A stretch of DNA of 64,000 bases from Sneathiella limimaris (GTDB lineage Bacteria > Pseudomonadota > Alphaproteobacteria > Sneathiellales > Sneathiellaceae), in NCBI RefSeq assembly GCF_012932565.1, contig NZ_JABBYJ010000001.1, forward strand, positions 1,178,001 through 1,242,000, written 5' to 3'. The notes under the pieces are model-generated. The model was not told where the DNA came from, searched no databases, and was given only the letters and a program-made list of their open reading frames with translations. This document shows positions 25,848-35,294 of this stretch, piece by piece. Position 1 is the stretch's first letter; every line of letters starts with the position of its first letter. Both the position numbers and the translations under genes were made by a program.

Positions 25848-27509
25848 ATGTCTGGAAAACCGAATAAAAAAGAAGTGCTTCTGGAGATCAAGGACCTGCG
25901 GATCGAAGGCTACTCCGATGAAAAGTGGGTGGAGATCGTGCATGGTATCAACATGACCCTGCACCGCGGGGAAGTGATTGGCTTGATCGGGGAATCCGGT
26001 GCCGGTAAGTCGACAGTGGGTTTGGCCTCCATGGGCTTCACCCGCGATGGCTGCCGTATCTCTGGCGGGTCCGTTGAATTTGACGGGATGGAACTGACAA
26101 CTAGCTCCAAGTCGGATCTGCTGGCTCTTAGGGGGTCACGCATTGCCTATGTGGCGCAGTCCGCGGCGGCATCCTTTAACCCGGCTCACAAGCTGATTGA
26201 TCAGTACACGGAATCGCCGACCCATTATCGCATCCAGAAACGGATCGAAAGTCAGGAAGACGCGATGGAGCTGTATGCCCGCCTCCGGCTTCCAAATCCG
26301 CGGGAAATTGGGTTTCGTTATCCCCATCAGGTCTCTGGTGGACAGTTGCAGCGGGCGATGACCGCTATGGCCATGGCATGTCGCCCTGATCTGATCATTT
26401 TTGATGAGCCGACAACCGCGCTGGATGTGACCACACAGATTGAGGTGCTTGCCGCGATCCGAGACATTGTTGATCAGTTCAACACTGCTGCTATCTATAT
26501 CACCCATGATCTGGCGGTTGTTGCCCAGATGGCCGATGTGATCAAGGTACTCCTCAAAGGTGATGAGGTTGAAGAGGCTGATACCGAAACCATGCTGAAA
26601 TCTCCAGAAGAGGATTACACCAAGTCCCTCTGGGCGGTTCGAAGCTACAAGCGGGAACAGAAGCCGCCGCCGGCGCCGGATGAAACACCAGTTGTTTCTG
26701 TGCAGAATGTCTCCGCATCTTATGGCGATACGCCTGTTTTGCATAATGTCTCGTTTGATATTTATGCGGGGCGCACAGTTGCGGTGGTTGGCGAGTCTGG
26801 TTCAGGCAAGTCCACCACAGCGCGCTGTATTACCGGTCTGCTTCCACCGACAGAGGGAAAGATCCTTTTTAACGGTGAAGAGCTGCCCGCCAAATATACG
26901 GACCGGTCAAAAGACCAGTTGCGTCAGGCCCAGATGATTTATCAGATGGCCGACACGGCCTTGAACCCGAAATTGAAAATCAGTGAACTGATCGGCCGTC
27001 CGGCCCAGTTCTATAAGGGTCTTCGGGGCGGCAAGTTGAAAAGCCGGGTGGACGAATTGCTTGATCTGATCGAGCTTGAACCCTCCAAGTTCTATAACCG
27101 CTATCCTTCAGAGCTTTCCGGGGGTCAGAAACAGCGGATTGGTATTGCCCGTGCCTTGGCGGCGGAACCTGCCTTCATCATCTGTGATGAGGTGACAAGT
27201 GCACTTGACCAGCTGGTGGCCGAGGGTATTCTCCGTCTGCTCGATCGGCTGCAGAAGGAATTGAACCTTGCCTATATGTTCATTACCCATGATCTGGCGA
27301 CGGTCCGCTCCATCGCGGATGAAGTTGTGGTGATGAAGGAAGGCCGGGTTGTGGAACAGGGACCCAAAGATGAGATGTTCACCCCGCCTCATCATCCCTA
27401 TACGGATCTGTTGCTCTCTTCAGTTCCGGAAATGGATCCCAACTGGCTCACCACTTTGCTTGAAGAACGCGGCGTTGATAATATTGGGGAGGCTGCCCGC
27501 GATAAATAA
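25848..27509 (+). CDS. Fused double ABC ATPase (DppD-DppF type)
   Basis: 553 residues with two complete ATPase units in one chain. The first has GESGAGKST (about 46-54), VSGGQLQRAM and LIIFDEPTTALD. The second has GESGSGKST (about 312-320), LSGGQKQRIG and FIICDEVTSALD. Such fusions power the peptide/nickel-type importer made by the upstream genes. A Pro-rich joint (KPPPAPDETP) links the halves. In the second unit Val follows Glu instead of Pro (DEV for DEP), a common variant. Confidence 0.92.
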   Translation: MSGKPNKKEVLLEIKDLRIEGYSDEKWVEIVHGINMTLHRGEVIGLIGESGAGKSTVGLASMGFTRDGCRISGGSVEFDGMELTTSSKSDLLALRGSRIAYVAQSAAASFNPAHKLIDQYTESPTHYRIQKRIESQEDAMELYARLRLPNPREIGFRYPHQVSGGQLQRAMTAMAMACRPDLIIFDEPTTALDVTTQIEVLAAIRDIVDQFNTAAIYITHDLAVVAQMADVIKVLLKGDEVEEADTETMLKSPEEDYTKSLWAVRSYKREQKPPPAPDETPVVSVQNVSASYGDTPVLHNVSFDIYAGRTVAVVGESGSGKSTTARCITGLLPPTEGKILFNGEELPAKYTDRSKDQLRQAQMIYQMADTALNPKLKISELIGRPAQFYKGLRGGKLKSRVDELLDLIELEPSKFYNRYPSELSGGQKQRIGIARALAAEPAFIICDEVTSALDQLVAEGILRLLDRLQKELNLAYMFITHDLATVRSIADEVVVMKEGRVVEQGPKDEMFTPPHHPYTDLLLSSVPEMDPNWLTTLLEERGVDNIGEAARDK

Positions 27510-27525
27510 GCGGGTAGTGAAAGAG

Positions 27526-27554
27526 AAGGCCGGGGTTTTCCCCGGCCTTTTTTT
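27526..27554 (+). terminator. Rho-independent terminator of the importer operon
   Basis: GGCCGGGG, TTTT loop, CCCCGGCC, then seven T residues, ending 10 bases before the convergent methyltransferase gene stop. The perfect 8-pair GC stem is a strong stop. Confidence 0.93.
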
Positions 27555-27563
27555 ATGGATCCA

Positions 27564-29399
27564 TCAAAGAGGGCTGCACCAAAATTGATACATGCCGCGA
27601 AACAGGCTGGGGTTCATCTCTTCCACCTTTTCCCAGTTTTCCAACCGGCGCCCAAAGGGGTCGCTTGGAAAGGCCAGCTGGTAGGTTTCCATTAGTCCCG
27701 GATCAACAAACTCAAAGCCCAGGAACTCGAGCTTCAAATCCTCAAGCGCCTTGGCAATTCGCCCAATAGTGAAGCGCTGTTCCTGCCGGTGAAAAAGGAA
27801 ATCCCGACAACCGCTTAAAGAGTAAAAATCCAGCTCCTTCGTGACGGGTTTGGCCGGATGGTCATTTGGCAGATCAAGGAGTTTCTCTCTCGCCTCCCGG
27901 ATCTCATCGAGGGTCGCGTTTTTGGGGTCCAGTTGCAATGTCTCTCGCGCCGCGACCACATCCTGTCGGGCGGCTTCTGAATAAAGCGCAACCTTCATGA
28001 CCCCATCCGGTTTCAGATGTGTCAAAAGGGCGCTCCAGCCGCCTTCAGGATCGGCCATGTGATGCAACACCCCGCAGCATTCAATCAGGTCAAATTTTCC
28101 AAGATCCTCTGGCAGGCGGGTAATGTCAGCCCGTTGGAAATGTATGTTTTGAAGGTCCAGAATTTCCCGTTTCATTTCCGCATAAGCGAGCGATGCGGCG
28201 CTGAGATCAAGGGCAGTCACTTCTGCGTTTTCAAGCCGCAAGGCCGTTCGAAGGGCATGCCGACCGGTTCCGGAGCCTGCGACCAGAACCTTCGGCTCCT
28301 CCGCCAAACGCTTGACGGTAACCCTTGGAAACAGGGATTGCACAAGTGCGGGCAGGCTTTTCCGGTCCCCATGTCGAACCCCTTGCCAGCGGGGATAGGG
28401 GCTTTCTTCATATTGATCCTGAACGGCTTTGGAAACCGTATCCTGGGCCGCATCTCCTGCACTGAAGCGGGCTTTTAAGGTTGCAATCTTTTGCCGGGCG
28501 GGTCCGAGCCGGGTCAGTAACAGGCGGGTAAAAGGCAACGCCTCCAGCCGCTCAGCTTCAGCTTCCAGCAGATCTTCATAAAGGGCGGGAGCGTCCATTT
28601 CAATCAAGGCTGATCGAACCGCATCCTCCAGAGGATCCGCCCTGAATTCAGCGATACTTTCTGGTCGTGGCAGGCAATACTCCCGAAGTTCCAACTGCAG
28701 GGCGACGACCGCCATTGCCTCCAGCTGATTGGCTTGATTGGGAGCTGTTTCTGCCGCCAGCAACAGATCGCGCAATGTCCGGATCAGGCTCTCGCCCTCA
28801 GCTGTTGGCAGGATCAGGTTGGCGATAATCGCGGCGTTAATCGGGGCCGTGATGGCCTCAATGAGTTTCGGGGGGGACGGGGATTGAGACGGGGTCTGAT
28901 CCGCCCAGAAGACTTTTAACACCGGGTCGGTTCGGAGGATCTGAAGCGCGGCGCGAATGGTAATGTCGCCGTCTACATCGCTCCGCCCCAGCGTCAGGAG
29001 CAAGGCTTCCTCTCCGATTTTGCCAAGCGGGGCCTCACCTGCTGTTTGCAGCATGTCAGCGACCAACTGGCTGGCTTCGGCTGACCCGTCCAGGAGTTTT
29101 GCCGCCTGCAATGCGGAGCGAACCGCATCCCGATGACGCTCCCGATCGCTAAGGAACCGGGCATAGCCCTGCCAGGCGAGCGTGTAGGCTGGGTTGGTTT
29201 TTACGGCCAGCTTGAAGGATTTATCCGCTGCCGCTGTCTTGCCCACATTTTTCAGGATCAGTGCCAGATTATAATGGGCCGTTGATAGCTTGGGGTTGGA
29301 TTTCAGGATTTTCCGGTAAAGGCTCTCCGCTGCGGGCAGGTTTCCATCCCGCTGCAGCCGGGCTGCCAGCCCCATTTCCTGTTCCAGTGATAAATTCAT
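27564..29399 (-). CDS. TPR protein fused to a class I SAM methyltransferase
   Basis: 611 residues. The first 130 residues contain tetratricopeptide repeats (NLPAAESLYRKILKSNPKLS, AHYNLALILKNVGKTAAADK). The last half has a SAM-binding motif VLVAGSGTGRHALRTAL (about 365-385), acidic ALDLSAASLAYA and post-motif LIECCGVLHHMADPEGGW. The middle is helical and not recognised. Such fusions occur in alphaproteobacteria; the target is unknown, with a protein or glycan held by the repeats as one guess. A good ribosome site (GGGGGA) precedes the ATG. Confidence 0.85.
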   Translation of the reverse strand: MNLSLEQEMGLAARLQRDGNLPAAESLYRKILKSNPKLSTAHYNLALILKNVGKTAAADKSFKLAVKTNPAYTLAWQGYARFLSDRERHRDAVRSALQAAKLLDGSAEASQLVADMLQTAGEAPLGKIGEEALLLTLGRSDVDGDITIRAALQILRTDPVLKVFWADQTPSQSPSPPKLIEAITAPINAAIIANLILPTAEGESLIRTLRDLLLAAETAPNQANQLEAMAVVALQLELREYCLPRPESIAEFRADPLEDAVRSALIEMDAPALYEDLLEAEAERLEALPFTRLLLTRLGPARQKIATLKARFSAGDAAQDTVSKAVQDQYEESPYPRWQGVRHGDRKSLPALVQSLFPRVTVKRLAEEPKVLVAGSGTGRHALRTALRLENAEVTALDLSAASLAYAEMKREILDLQNIHFQRADITRLPEDLGKFDLIECCGVLHHMADPEGGWSALLTHLKPDGVMKVALYSEAARQDVVAARETLQLDPKNATLDEIREAREKLLDLPNDHPAKPVTKELDFYSLSGCRDFLFHRQEQRFTIGRIAKALEDLKLEFLGFEFVDPGLMETYQLAFPSDPFGRRLENWEKVEEMNPSLFRGMYQFWCSPL

Positions 29400-29464
29400 A
29401 TGTCCCCCAAAATCTCTCGGGGCAGTTTTATCGCGAAATGATCAAATTGCAAAGCCACTTGGCT

Positions 29465-30691
29465 TCAAGCTGTTGCCGGTCGGGTGGGAGGTCGTATCAG
29501 TGCGAAAATGATTTGCACAAATCCGGCTGTCAGGCCCATGGAAATGCCGATTACCAATGCCACATCGTAAGAGCCAAATTTATCAAACAGCCAGCCACCG
29601 CCAAACGCGCCCAAGAAGCTGCCAAACTGATGGTTAAAGAAGGCAAATCCCTGGATCATGGCCTGCCACCTGAGGCCAAACATCTCAATGACCGATCCCG
29701 CCACCAATGGGGAGACACCTAACCAGAGGAAGCCCATCACAGCGGCAAAGACAATTGTACTTGTCGCCGATGGCGGGGTGATGAAATAGACCGCCAGCAC
29801 GAGGGAGCGCGAACAGTAAATGAGCCCCAGGAGTGCCTGCTTGTTCCAGCGTTGCCCCGCCCAGCCGAAAAAGAGGCTTCCCAGAATGTTGAACCCACCG
29901 ATGATGCCAATGGCGCTTGCCCCCAGCATGGGATCCATTCCGCAGATCTGCAGGTAGGAGGGAAGGTGCGTTGTCAGGAACACAAGCTGCATGCCGCAGA
30001 CCAGATAGGCCATGGCCATAACCACAAAGCTTGGGTTCTTGAATGCCATTTGCATGGCCCCGGTGGCCGATAGCCGATCCGCATTATCTGCGGAAAGCTC
30101 AAGCGGTGCTTCCTTATCGACGCGCCCTGCAATCCAGGCGGCAGGGATGATCAAAAGTGCCAGCACTGCAAATCCAAGGGCAGCAATTCGCCAGTCAAAA
30201 CCGTTCAGTAGAAACTGCCCATATGGGGCGGTGACCATCGCGCCGATGGAGCCGGCAGCAGAGACGATCCCAAGAGCGGTACTTCGAACAGACACGGGAA
30301 CCAGCCTAGATGTCACGGCCAGGGTCATGGCGAAGGACGCGCAGGCCATGCCAATACCCACACAAATCCCGGCGCCGAACAGGATCATCCACGCCCCGTT
30401 TGCCGAGGCCATGGTCAGCATCCCGACCAGGTAGGAGATGGCACCGACCAGCATCACGGGGCGGAACCCCCACTTGTCGGCGGCAATCCCGGCGATGGGC
30501 TGACAGAAACCCCAAACCAGATTCTGGATCGCAATGGCCGCTGTGAACTGGGTAATCGTAACGGCGATATCACTTGTGATTTGCGGCAGGAAAAGGCCAA
30601 GGCTTTGCCGAATGCCAAAGGCAATCGTTAGCATGAAGGAGGCCGCAATCAGGATGGGCAGAACAGGGCGAATTGCCTCGCGGGTGGTCAT
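29465..30691 (-). CDS. MFS transporter, monocarboxylate/oxalate-like
   Basis: 408 residues with twelve membrane segments. The start TIAFGIRQSLGLFLPQIT and the signature loop GIAADKWGFRPVML match the MCT/OFA branch of the major facilitator superfamily, which carries monocarboxylates or similar anions. The second half has the repeat loop GWAGQRWNKQALLG. It has no metabolic neighbour that points to a substrate. Confidence 0.87.
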   Translation of the reverse strand: MTTREAIRPVLPILIAASFMLTIAFGIRQSLGLFLPQITSDIAVTITQFTAAIAIQNLVWGFCQPIAGIAADKWGFRPVMLVGAISYLVGMLTMASANGAWMILFGAGICVGIGMACASFAMTLAVTSRLVPVSVRSTALGIVSAAGSIGAMVTAPYGQFLLNGFDWRIAALGFAVLALLIIPAAWIAGRVDKEAPLELSADNADRLSATGAMQMAFKNPSFVVMAMAYLVCGMQLVFLTTHLPSYLQICGMDPMLGASAIGIIGGFNILGSLFFGWAGQRWNKQALLGLIYCSRSLVLAVYFITPPSATSTIVFAAVMGFLWLGVSPLVAGSVIEMFGLRWQAMIQGFAFFNHQFGSFLGAFGGGWLFDKFGSYDVALVIGISMGLTAGFVQIIFALIRPPTRPATA

Positions 30692-30777
30692 TCAGGTGAT
30701 CCTATTATTATTTTTTTGCATCACTATAGACCTCTGCCAGAGGGTTTGGCAAATCCGATTGTGATGCCGCTTCAGGC

Positions 30778-31767
30778 TTAAAAGAGTTCGATATCTGTGG
30801 TGACGCTTGGTTGGCTGATCACGTCTGGTTGAAAGACAACTTTATTCCGACCACTGGTTTTGGCGGCATAGACCGCCTGATCTGCCGTCTCTATCAGGGA
30901 ATAGGCCGGTTTGTTATGATCTACGCGGGTATAACCAACGCTAACGGTCATCCGGTTGGAGGGGAATTTGTAATCCTCCACCAGCGTACGAAAGCGCTCA
31001 AGCGCGGTATTAACGCCCGCCTCGTCAGTCTGGTTGATGATGACCAGAAATTCCTCTCCGCCATAGCGGAACAGAAAGTCCGTATAGCGGAAGGATCGCT
31101 TCATCAGGTTGGCAAAATGGATGAGCACTTCGTCGCCATAAAGATGCCCGAACTGGTCGTTCACCTTCTTGAAAAAATCAATATCCAGAAACGCAATCCA
31201 GGATTGGGAGGCGGGGTCTGCCTCTGCCTTTTGTCGATAGAAATTCAGTACCTGCTCCAGGGTCAAGTCCAGGGTTTGGCGATTATGTAGATGCGTCAGT
31301 GGGTCCCGCTCCTTGGCGTCCAGCAGGCAGATCAGCTCTCCATAAACCTGGGCGAGGCCCTTGATGACCTCCCGCACGGAAGCATCCGGCTGCCCTTTCA
31401 GGATCAACAGGCGCTTGGGGTCGATATTCCGGGTCAGGTAAATGGCGATGTCGCTGGCGTTCTCACCCGGGATTTCCTGATATCCATGCACATCGGCGGT
31501 CGCTATCTCGGTAATGAGATCCTGATTTTCATCCGTAAAATCTGCATCCAATGTCAGGGGAAACCGGCGGATTATCAAATCCGTTGTTTTATTCACCGTA
31601 TCATTGCGTTTGGGCGTATCTCCCAGGATTTCATAGGATTTGACATCGGAAATACCGTCCAGCTCCAGCAACATATGGATCATGCGCTGGGTCAGATCAA
31701 AATAGGATCTGGCCTTCAACAGCTCGGATGAGAGGGTGAAAGCATGTTTCAAATCCGGGACCGACAT
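30778..31767 (-). CDS. Diguanylate cyclase (GGDEF domain)
   Basis: 329 residues. The C-terminal 170 residues are a GGDEF domain with active-site GGEEF (about 236-240) and, five residues earlier, an RYTD that fits the RxxD inhibitory site for product c-di-GMP. The start of the domain is seen in DPLTHLHNRQTLD. The N-terminal part is a cytosolic sensor-like region without membrane segments. It makes c-di-GMP and should be self-limited. The ATG at 31767 was taken; upstream readings add poorly coding sequence. Confidence 0.9.
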   Translation of the reverse strand: MSVPDLKHAFTLSSELLKARSYFDLTQRMIHMLLELDGISDVKSYEILGDTPKRNDTVNKTTDLIIRRFPLTLDADFTDENQDLITEIATADVHGYQEIPGENASDIAIYLTRNIDPKRLLILKGQPDASVREVIKGLAQVYGELICLLDAKERDPLTHLHNRQTLDLTLEQVLNFYRQKAEADPASQSWIAFLDIDFFKKVNDQFGHLYGDEVLIHFANLMKRSFRYTDFLFRYGGEEFLVIINQTDEAGVNTALERFRTLVEDYKFPSNRMTVSVGYTRVDHNKPAYSLIETADQAVYAAKTSGRNKVVFQPDVISQPSVTTDIELF

Positions 31768-32046
31768 CAACAAAACCTTACAACACAACAGGATAAAGCC
31801 ATCCGTTCGGATGGACTTTGTGTTGATAAAGGAATTTTGCATATATGTAAAACTCTTATATAAAATTTGGCAGATCCATGGTTGCCTTTTATCGGCGGTT
31901 GGGGTAAGAAGCGCCAAGGCCGTGAGGGAGGCCTGCCCGCAAAAGATGACATCACCCTCTCTTTCCAAATGAGCAAAATGACTGTTTGAACAAACAAGAC
32001 TTTTGAGTTGGCGTTGCGGGGCTGCCAGATAAACTTGAGGGTTATG

Positions 32047-32562
32047 ATGATGACAAACATGTCGATTGAAGAGCTCAAAATCCGGGCGAAAAAACTTCAG
32101 AAATCAGCATTAGCAGGCGATCCTGCTGCCTTGAAACGCCTCCGCCGTGTGTGGAAGGGAGAGGGGGAGCTGAAACGCAAGCTGTGTCTTAATGCCATCG
32201 GGATGGAGCTTGGTTTTCGTGACTGGGCCCATGCGCGTGATGTGTTGGAGGGCACCGCGACAGGGGAGGCAAACCGAGGTACCTTTTGGTACTCAAACCG
32301 GTGTATGCCGTTCCTGAACCACTGGTTCGCAGACTATCAGGAAGCCAAGGTCTTTCTCCTTCGAAACCAGGGATATACGCTGGTGCCGTATAAAACCCAG
32401 TTTGTGGTGGTCGAGGATGATTTCCTTGAGGCGATTAACCTGAATGAGGAGTGTGACGCCCTCTGGCAGGAGATCCATCATGACGCTGTTCATGGGTATG
32501 GGACCCCTGCCTGGCAAGCACTTGTGTACCGCCGGATCAGCCATCTCCGCGATGCGCCGTGA
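32047..32562 (+). CDS. Protein of unknown function with an alpha-helical N-terminal module
   Basis: 171 residues. The first 65 (SIEELKIRAKKLQKSALAG, DPAALKRLRR, LGFRDWAHARDVLEG) resemble a short helical module seen at the start of various alphaproteobacterial proteins, where the end often reads EYGFxSWxxLKxH. The rest (FWYSNRCMPFLNHWFADYQEAK) is not recognised. There are three ATG codons in a row at 32044-32052; GAGGG at 32037-32041 favours the second or third. It is convergent with the binding-protein pseudogene. Confidence 0.65.
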   Translation: MMTNMSIEELKIRAKKLQKSALAGDPAALKRLRRVWKGEGELKRKLCLNAIGMELGFRDWAHARDVLEGTATGEANRGTFWYSNRCMPFLNHWFADYQEAKVFLLRNQGYTLVPYKTQFVVVEDDFLEAINLNEECDALWQEIHHDAVHGYGTPAWQALVYRRISHLRDAP

Positions 32563-32566
32563 GGAT

Positions 32567-32598
32567 AAAAGAGCCCTTGAGTTGTCAGGGGCTCTTTT
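32567..32598. terminator. Bidirectional terminator hairpin
   Basis: AAAAGAGCCCTTGA pairs with TCAGGGGCTCTTTT (one G-T pair) around a four-base loop, with A and T runs at the ends. It sits between convergent genes and overlaps the last bases of the pseudogene to its right. Confidence 0.88.
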
Positions 32599-33328
32599 AA
32601 TTGGTCATCAGGCAGGTTTCTCGAATACCTTCTGCGCTATCCAGTAGACAGCCCAAGGCTTTATATTTTCGAAAAATCTCGCTGATAATCGGCTCATAGG
32701 CTTTCTTGTCTTTGTGCAAGTAGGTGTAGGTATAAACTGCGTCGAGTTTTTGTTCTTTCAAACCGTATATTTCCGGCTCCATCAATTCACGCTGGGCACT
32801 GTCGGTGACGATGCCAGAAATCCTTTTGCGAAGGAGCATGGATTTGAGGTTCGCGTTTGAATTAATCTCAACTTTTGTATAGCTGGGGAAGGGGAGGTTG
32901 GCGCTATTTTTCTCCAGTGTTTTTTGAGCCCAGGCTCAGCCTCGAACCACACCTATTTGGTTAGTTAGAGTGTCTAAATCGGGCCAGTAAATCAGCCACG
33001 CATCAAAACCGCCAAACGGCTCCTGAACCTTGACGGTGACATGTTGGATAAGTTCTCCAAACTCTTCGGAGGCAATAACCTGCCCATCAATTTCGCCGGC
33101 TTCTAGCATCTCGACAGCTCGGGTCAACGGCAAATTGACAAGCTTGATACAGTACCCGTGACTTTCCATTACTGTCTTAAAATTTTCCCCAAGAAAGGAT
33201 AATTTTTCCGCGATGGCTTTCACGGTATTCATGCGCAGGCATTTTGTCTTGTCGATCTCGGCAGAGATAGCCGCGCTGGAAATGAGCAGGGCAAAAACTA
33301 GGGAAAGACTATACCGTATGAATGACAT
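32597..33328 (-). pseudogene. Periplasmic binding protein gene (SBP_bac_3-like) with in-frame TGA
   Basis: Read as one frame the gene would be 243 residues, the same as the intact paralogue at 35295-36026. It has a signal peptide, then KCLRMNTVKAIAEKLSFLGE near the start and the family ending GIRETCLMTN. A single TGA at 32936-32938 breaks it after IGVVRG. The frame goes on without other stops as AWAQKTLEKNSANLPFPSY, matching the paralogue WAQRLLNLN. This is a recent nonsense mutation, or a sequencing error. A start at an internal ATG could still give an 80-residue C-terminal piece. Confidence 0.8.
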
Positions 33329-33536
33329 GTTGGGACTTTTCTAAATCGAACTATTTCTAAAGATATACGAGTTTATCAATTAGACAATATTAATTTAGTG
33401 GGGTGGCCCGGGCATGAGCGTCTCATGATACGGATCGCCGTTATGGTGAGGCGCCTTCTAAAACCCCAGTTTGATGCCCAATAAGTCCTCTCACTGGGGC
33501 AATTTCAAGTCGAATACTAGAAAAGAAAAAGCAATG

Positions 33537-34249
33537 TCAGTTGGTGGGCAGGCAGGTGTCAACGATGCCGGATGGATTATCAAGCTCGCACCCATTCTTC
33601 TTATAGTTTCGATAAATTTCAGCAATTGCTGGGGCATAAGCTGCCTTGTTTTTATGAAGGTAAATATATCCCTTATGCTCGGAAATCTTTTGCTTTTGCA
33701 GGTCGGTTTTTTCGAAATCGATACCCTTGATTTCCCGGTTATTACCGACACACGGCGATAGAGCAGCATTGAAACCAGGTTTTCATGGCTGTTCGCTTCC
33801 ACAACCGAGAAGGCCCGGCGATTTGTTCGCGTGGCGAATCTTTGCAACGCAACAAGCGGCCATTTGGCGCCTCTCAACACCCCAACTGGATCAATTTTGT
33901 GGATGTCCTCAGGCCAGAAGACCAGCCATCCTTCCGATACGCCGAACGGCTCCTCAACAACAACAGAGAATTGTTCCAGTGTTTTTCCATATTGCTCAGA
34001 CACAACCACATAACCATCGATTGATCCTTCCTTGAGCATCTCGGTCGCTCTCTTAAGGGGAAAATTGATTAACTCGACGCAGATCCCCGCTCTTTCAACA
34101 ATGGTTTTGAAGTTTTCGCCCAGATGTTTGAGCTTTGCAGAAACGGCTGACAGCGTATTCATCCTCAGACACTCCTGCGCCTGAGCTTCCCCTGCTTTTA
34201 AAGGGCCTGCAATGAGAACTAGAAACAGTATGAAATTTAAAGGTTTCAT
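33537..34249 (-). pseudogene. Periplasmic binding protein gene (SBP_bac_3-like) with frameshift
   Basis: The first 170 codons (signal peptide, ECLRMNTLSAVSAKLKHLGE, EEPFGVSEGWLVFWP, VGVLRGAKW) match the two paralogues in the cluster. After RRVSVI, near 33735, the frame breaks. The expected ending is found in another frame: NNREIKGIDFEKTDLQ, then YIYLHKNKAAYAPAIAEIY, then GIVDTCLPTN and a TGA at 33537-33539. As read, the ribosome would continue off-frame to 33491. A small deletion is the simplest cause, because the joined sequence is about two residues shorter than the paralogue here. Confidence 0.82.
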
Positions 34250-34545
34250 TGGGGGATGAAGCTTTCAAAATTTCGGTCCAAATTCTAATCTGGTTCGCAT
34301 GATCTATAGGTCAATGCGATCAGCCCATGTTTTTAAATATATCTCGCGTTAGATGTCATAAGCTGTGATGAATGCGCAAAAAAATGAAAGATAATTAACA
34401 AAAACTTAATTCAAATGACCGACCCTAGAAAACTTGGATGCGAGTCAGTTGGATGTAGAAAAGTCGATTTTTTCACACATGTCTTATGCTACCGGTGGGT
34501 CGTTTCCTCAGTCCAACCACTCTCTTGAAGAAAAACTGGACCGGC

Positions 34546-35277
34546 ATGTTGAATAAGATTTTGTTTCTGCAGTTATTTGCAGTTTTTTTGAGCAGTCTCT
34601 CTGTTGCCGATGAGCATGAACTGAAATTTGCCTGCACCCAGTTCCCGCCCTTTAAAATCCAGGACAGTGAAACGCCGGGAATTGATGTTGAGCGGATTTC
34701 AACAATCATTGATCGGCTGGGTCTGCAGGCTGAGTATACATTTTTCCCCTGGGCACGGGCTTATGAGGAAGTGAAGACAGGACGGCAGGATGCCCTTTGT
34801 GGGTGTTCCTATCAAAGAGAACGGACAGAGTTTTTTTATTTTTCCGATGAATTTGGCACTCATGCTCAAGGCTTTCTGACGTCTCCCGGATCAGCCATCA
34901 GTGACGATTTCGAGCAGGGAAAATCACTCGATGAATATTCCCTTGCTGTCGTGAGGGGGTATCAGCTCTCCAACGAGCTGGAAGGCCTTGTCCCAAATGT
35001 TGTTCGGGTGAAGGATGATCTGCAAGCGATCACCCTGTTTCAGCAGGGGCGCGTGGATGCCGTGTTCGGATATATTGATGTGATGAGGCATATTATCCAG
35101 AAGCATAATTTGGATATTCCTATTGATTTTCATACGATTGAGCGCAGACCCTATTACATCTGTTTCCATAAAAATGAGAAAAACCACGACTTGCTGCATC
35201 GCTTTAATGATGAGATCCGCCAATCAAAAGCAGATGGCAGCTTTGAGAAAATCAACAGAAAATATTTAGGCAATTAG
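34546..35277 (+). CDS. Orphan periplasmic binding protein (SBP_bac_3-like)
   Basis: 243 residues with a signal peptide (MLNKILFLQLFAVFLSSLSV) from the ATG at 34546; an upstream ATG at 34486 has no better ribosome site and would hide the signal. The mature part begins LKFACTQFPPFKIQD and has WARAYEEVKTGRQDALCGCS and GRVDAVFGYIDVM, typical of amino-acid-type binding domains. It closely resembles the protein at 53980-54768 (CTQFPPFK against CNEFPPYK; CGCSYQRER against CSCSYTKER). There is no permease or ATPase nearby. Confidence 0.82.
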   Translation: MLNKILFLQLFAVFLSSLSVADEHELKFACTQFPPFKIQDSETPGIDVERISTIIDRLGLQAEYTFFPWARAYEEVKTGRQDALCGCSYQRERTEFFYFSDEFGTHAQGFLTSPGSAISDDFEQGKSLDEYSLAVVRGYQLSNELEGLVPNVVRVKDDLQAITLFQQGRVDAVFGYIDVMRHIIQKHNLDIPIDFHTIERRPYYICFHKNEKNHDLLHRFNDEIRQSKADGSFEKINRKYLGN

Positions 35278-35294
35278 GCGCCGAGCCAGCCCGG

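Noticed and set aside
32936-32938. TGA as a selenocysteine codon
   Set aside because: The paralogues have Asn or Ala at this site, not Cys, and there is no sign of a SECIS-like stem right after it that could be confirmed by eye.
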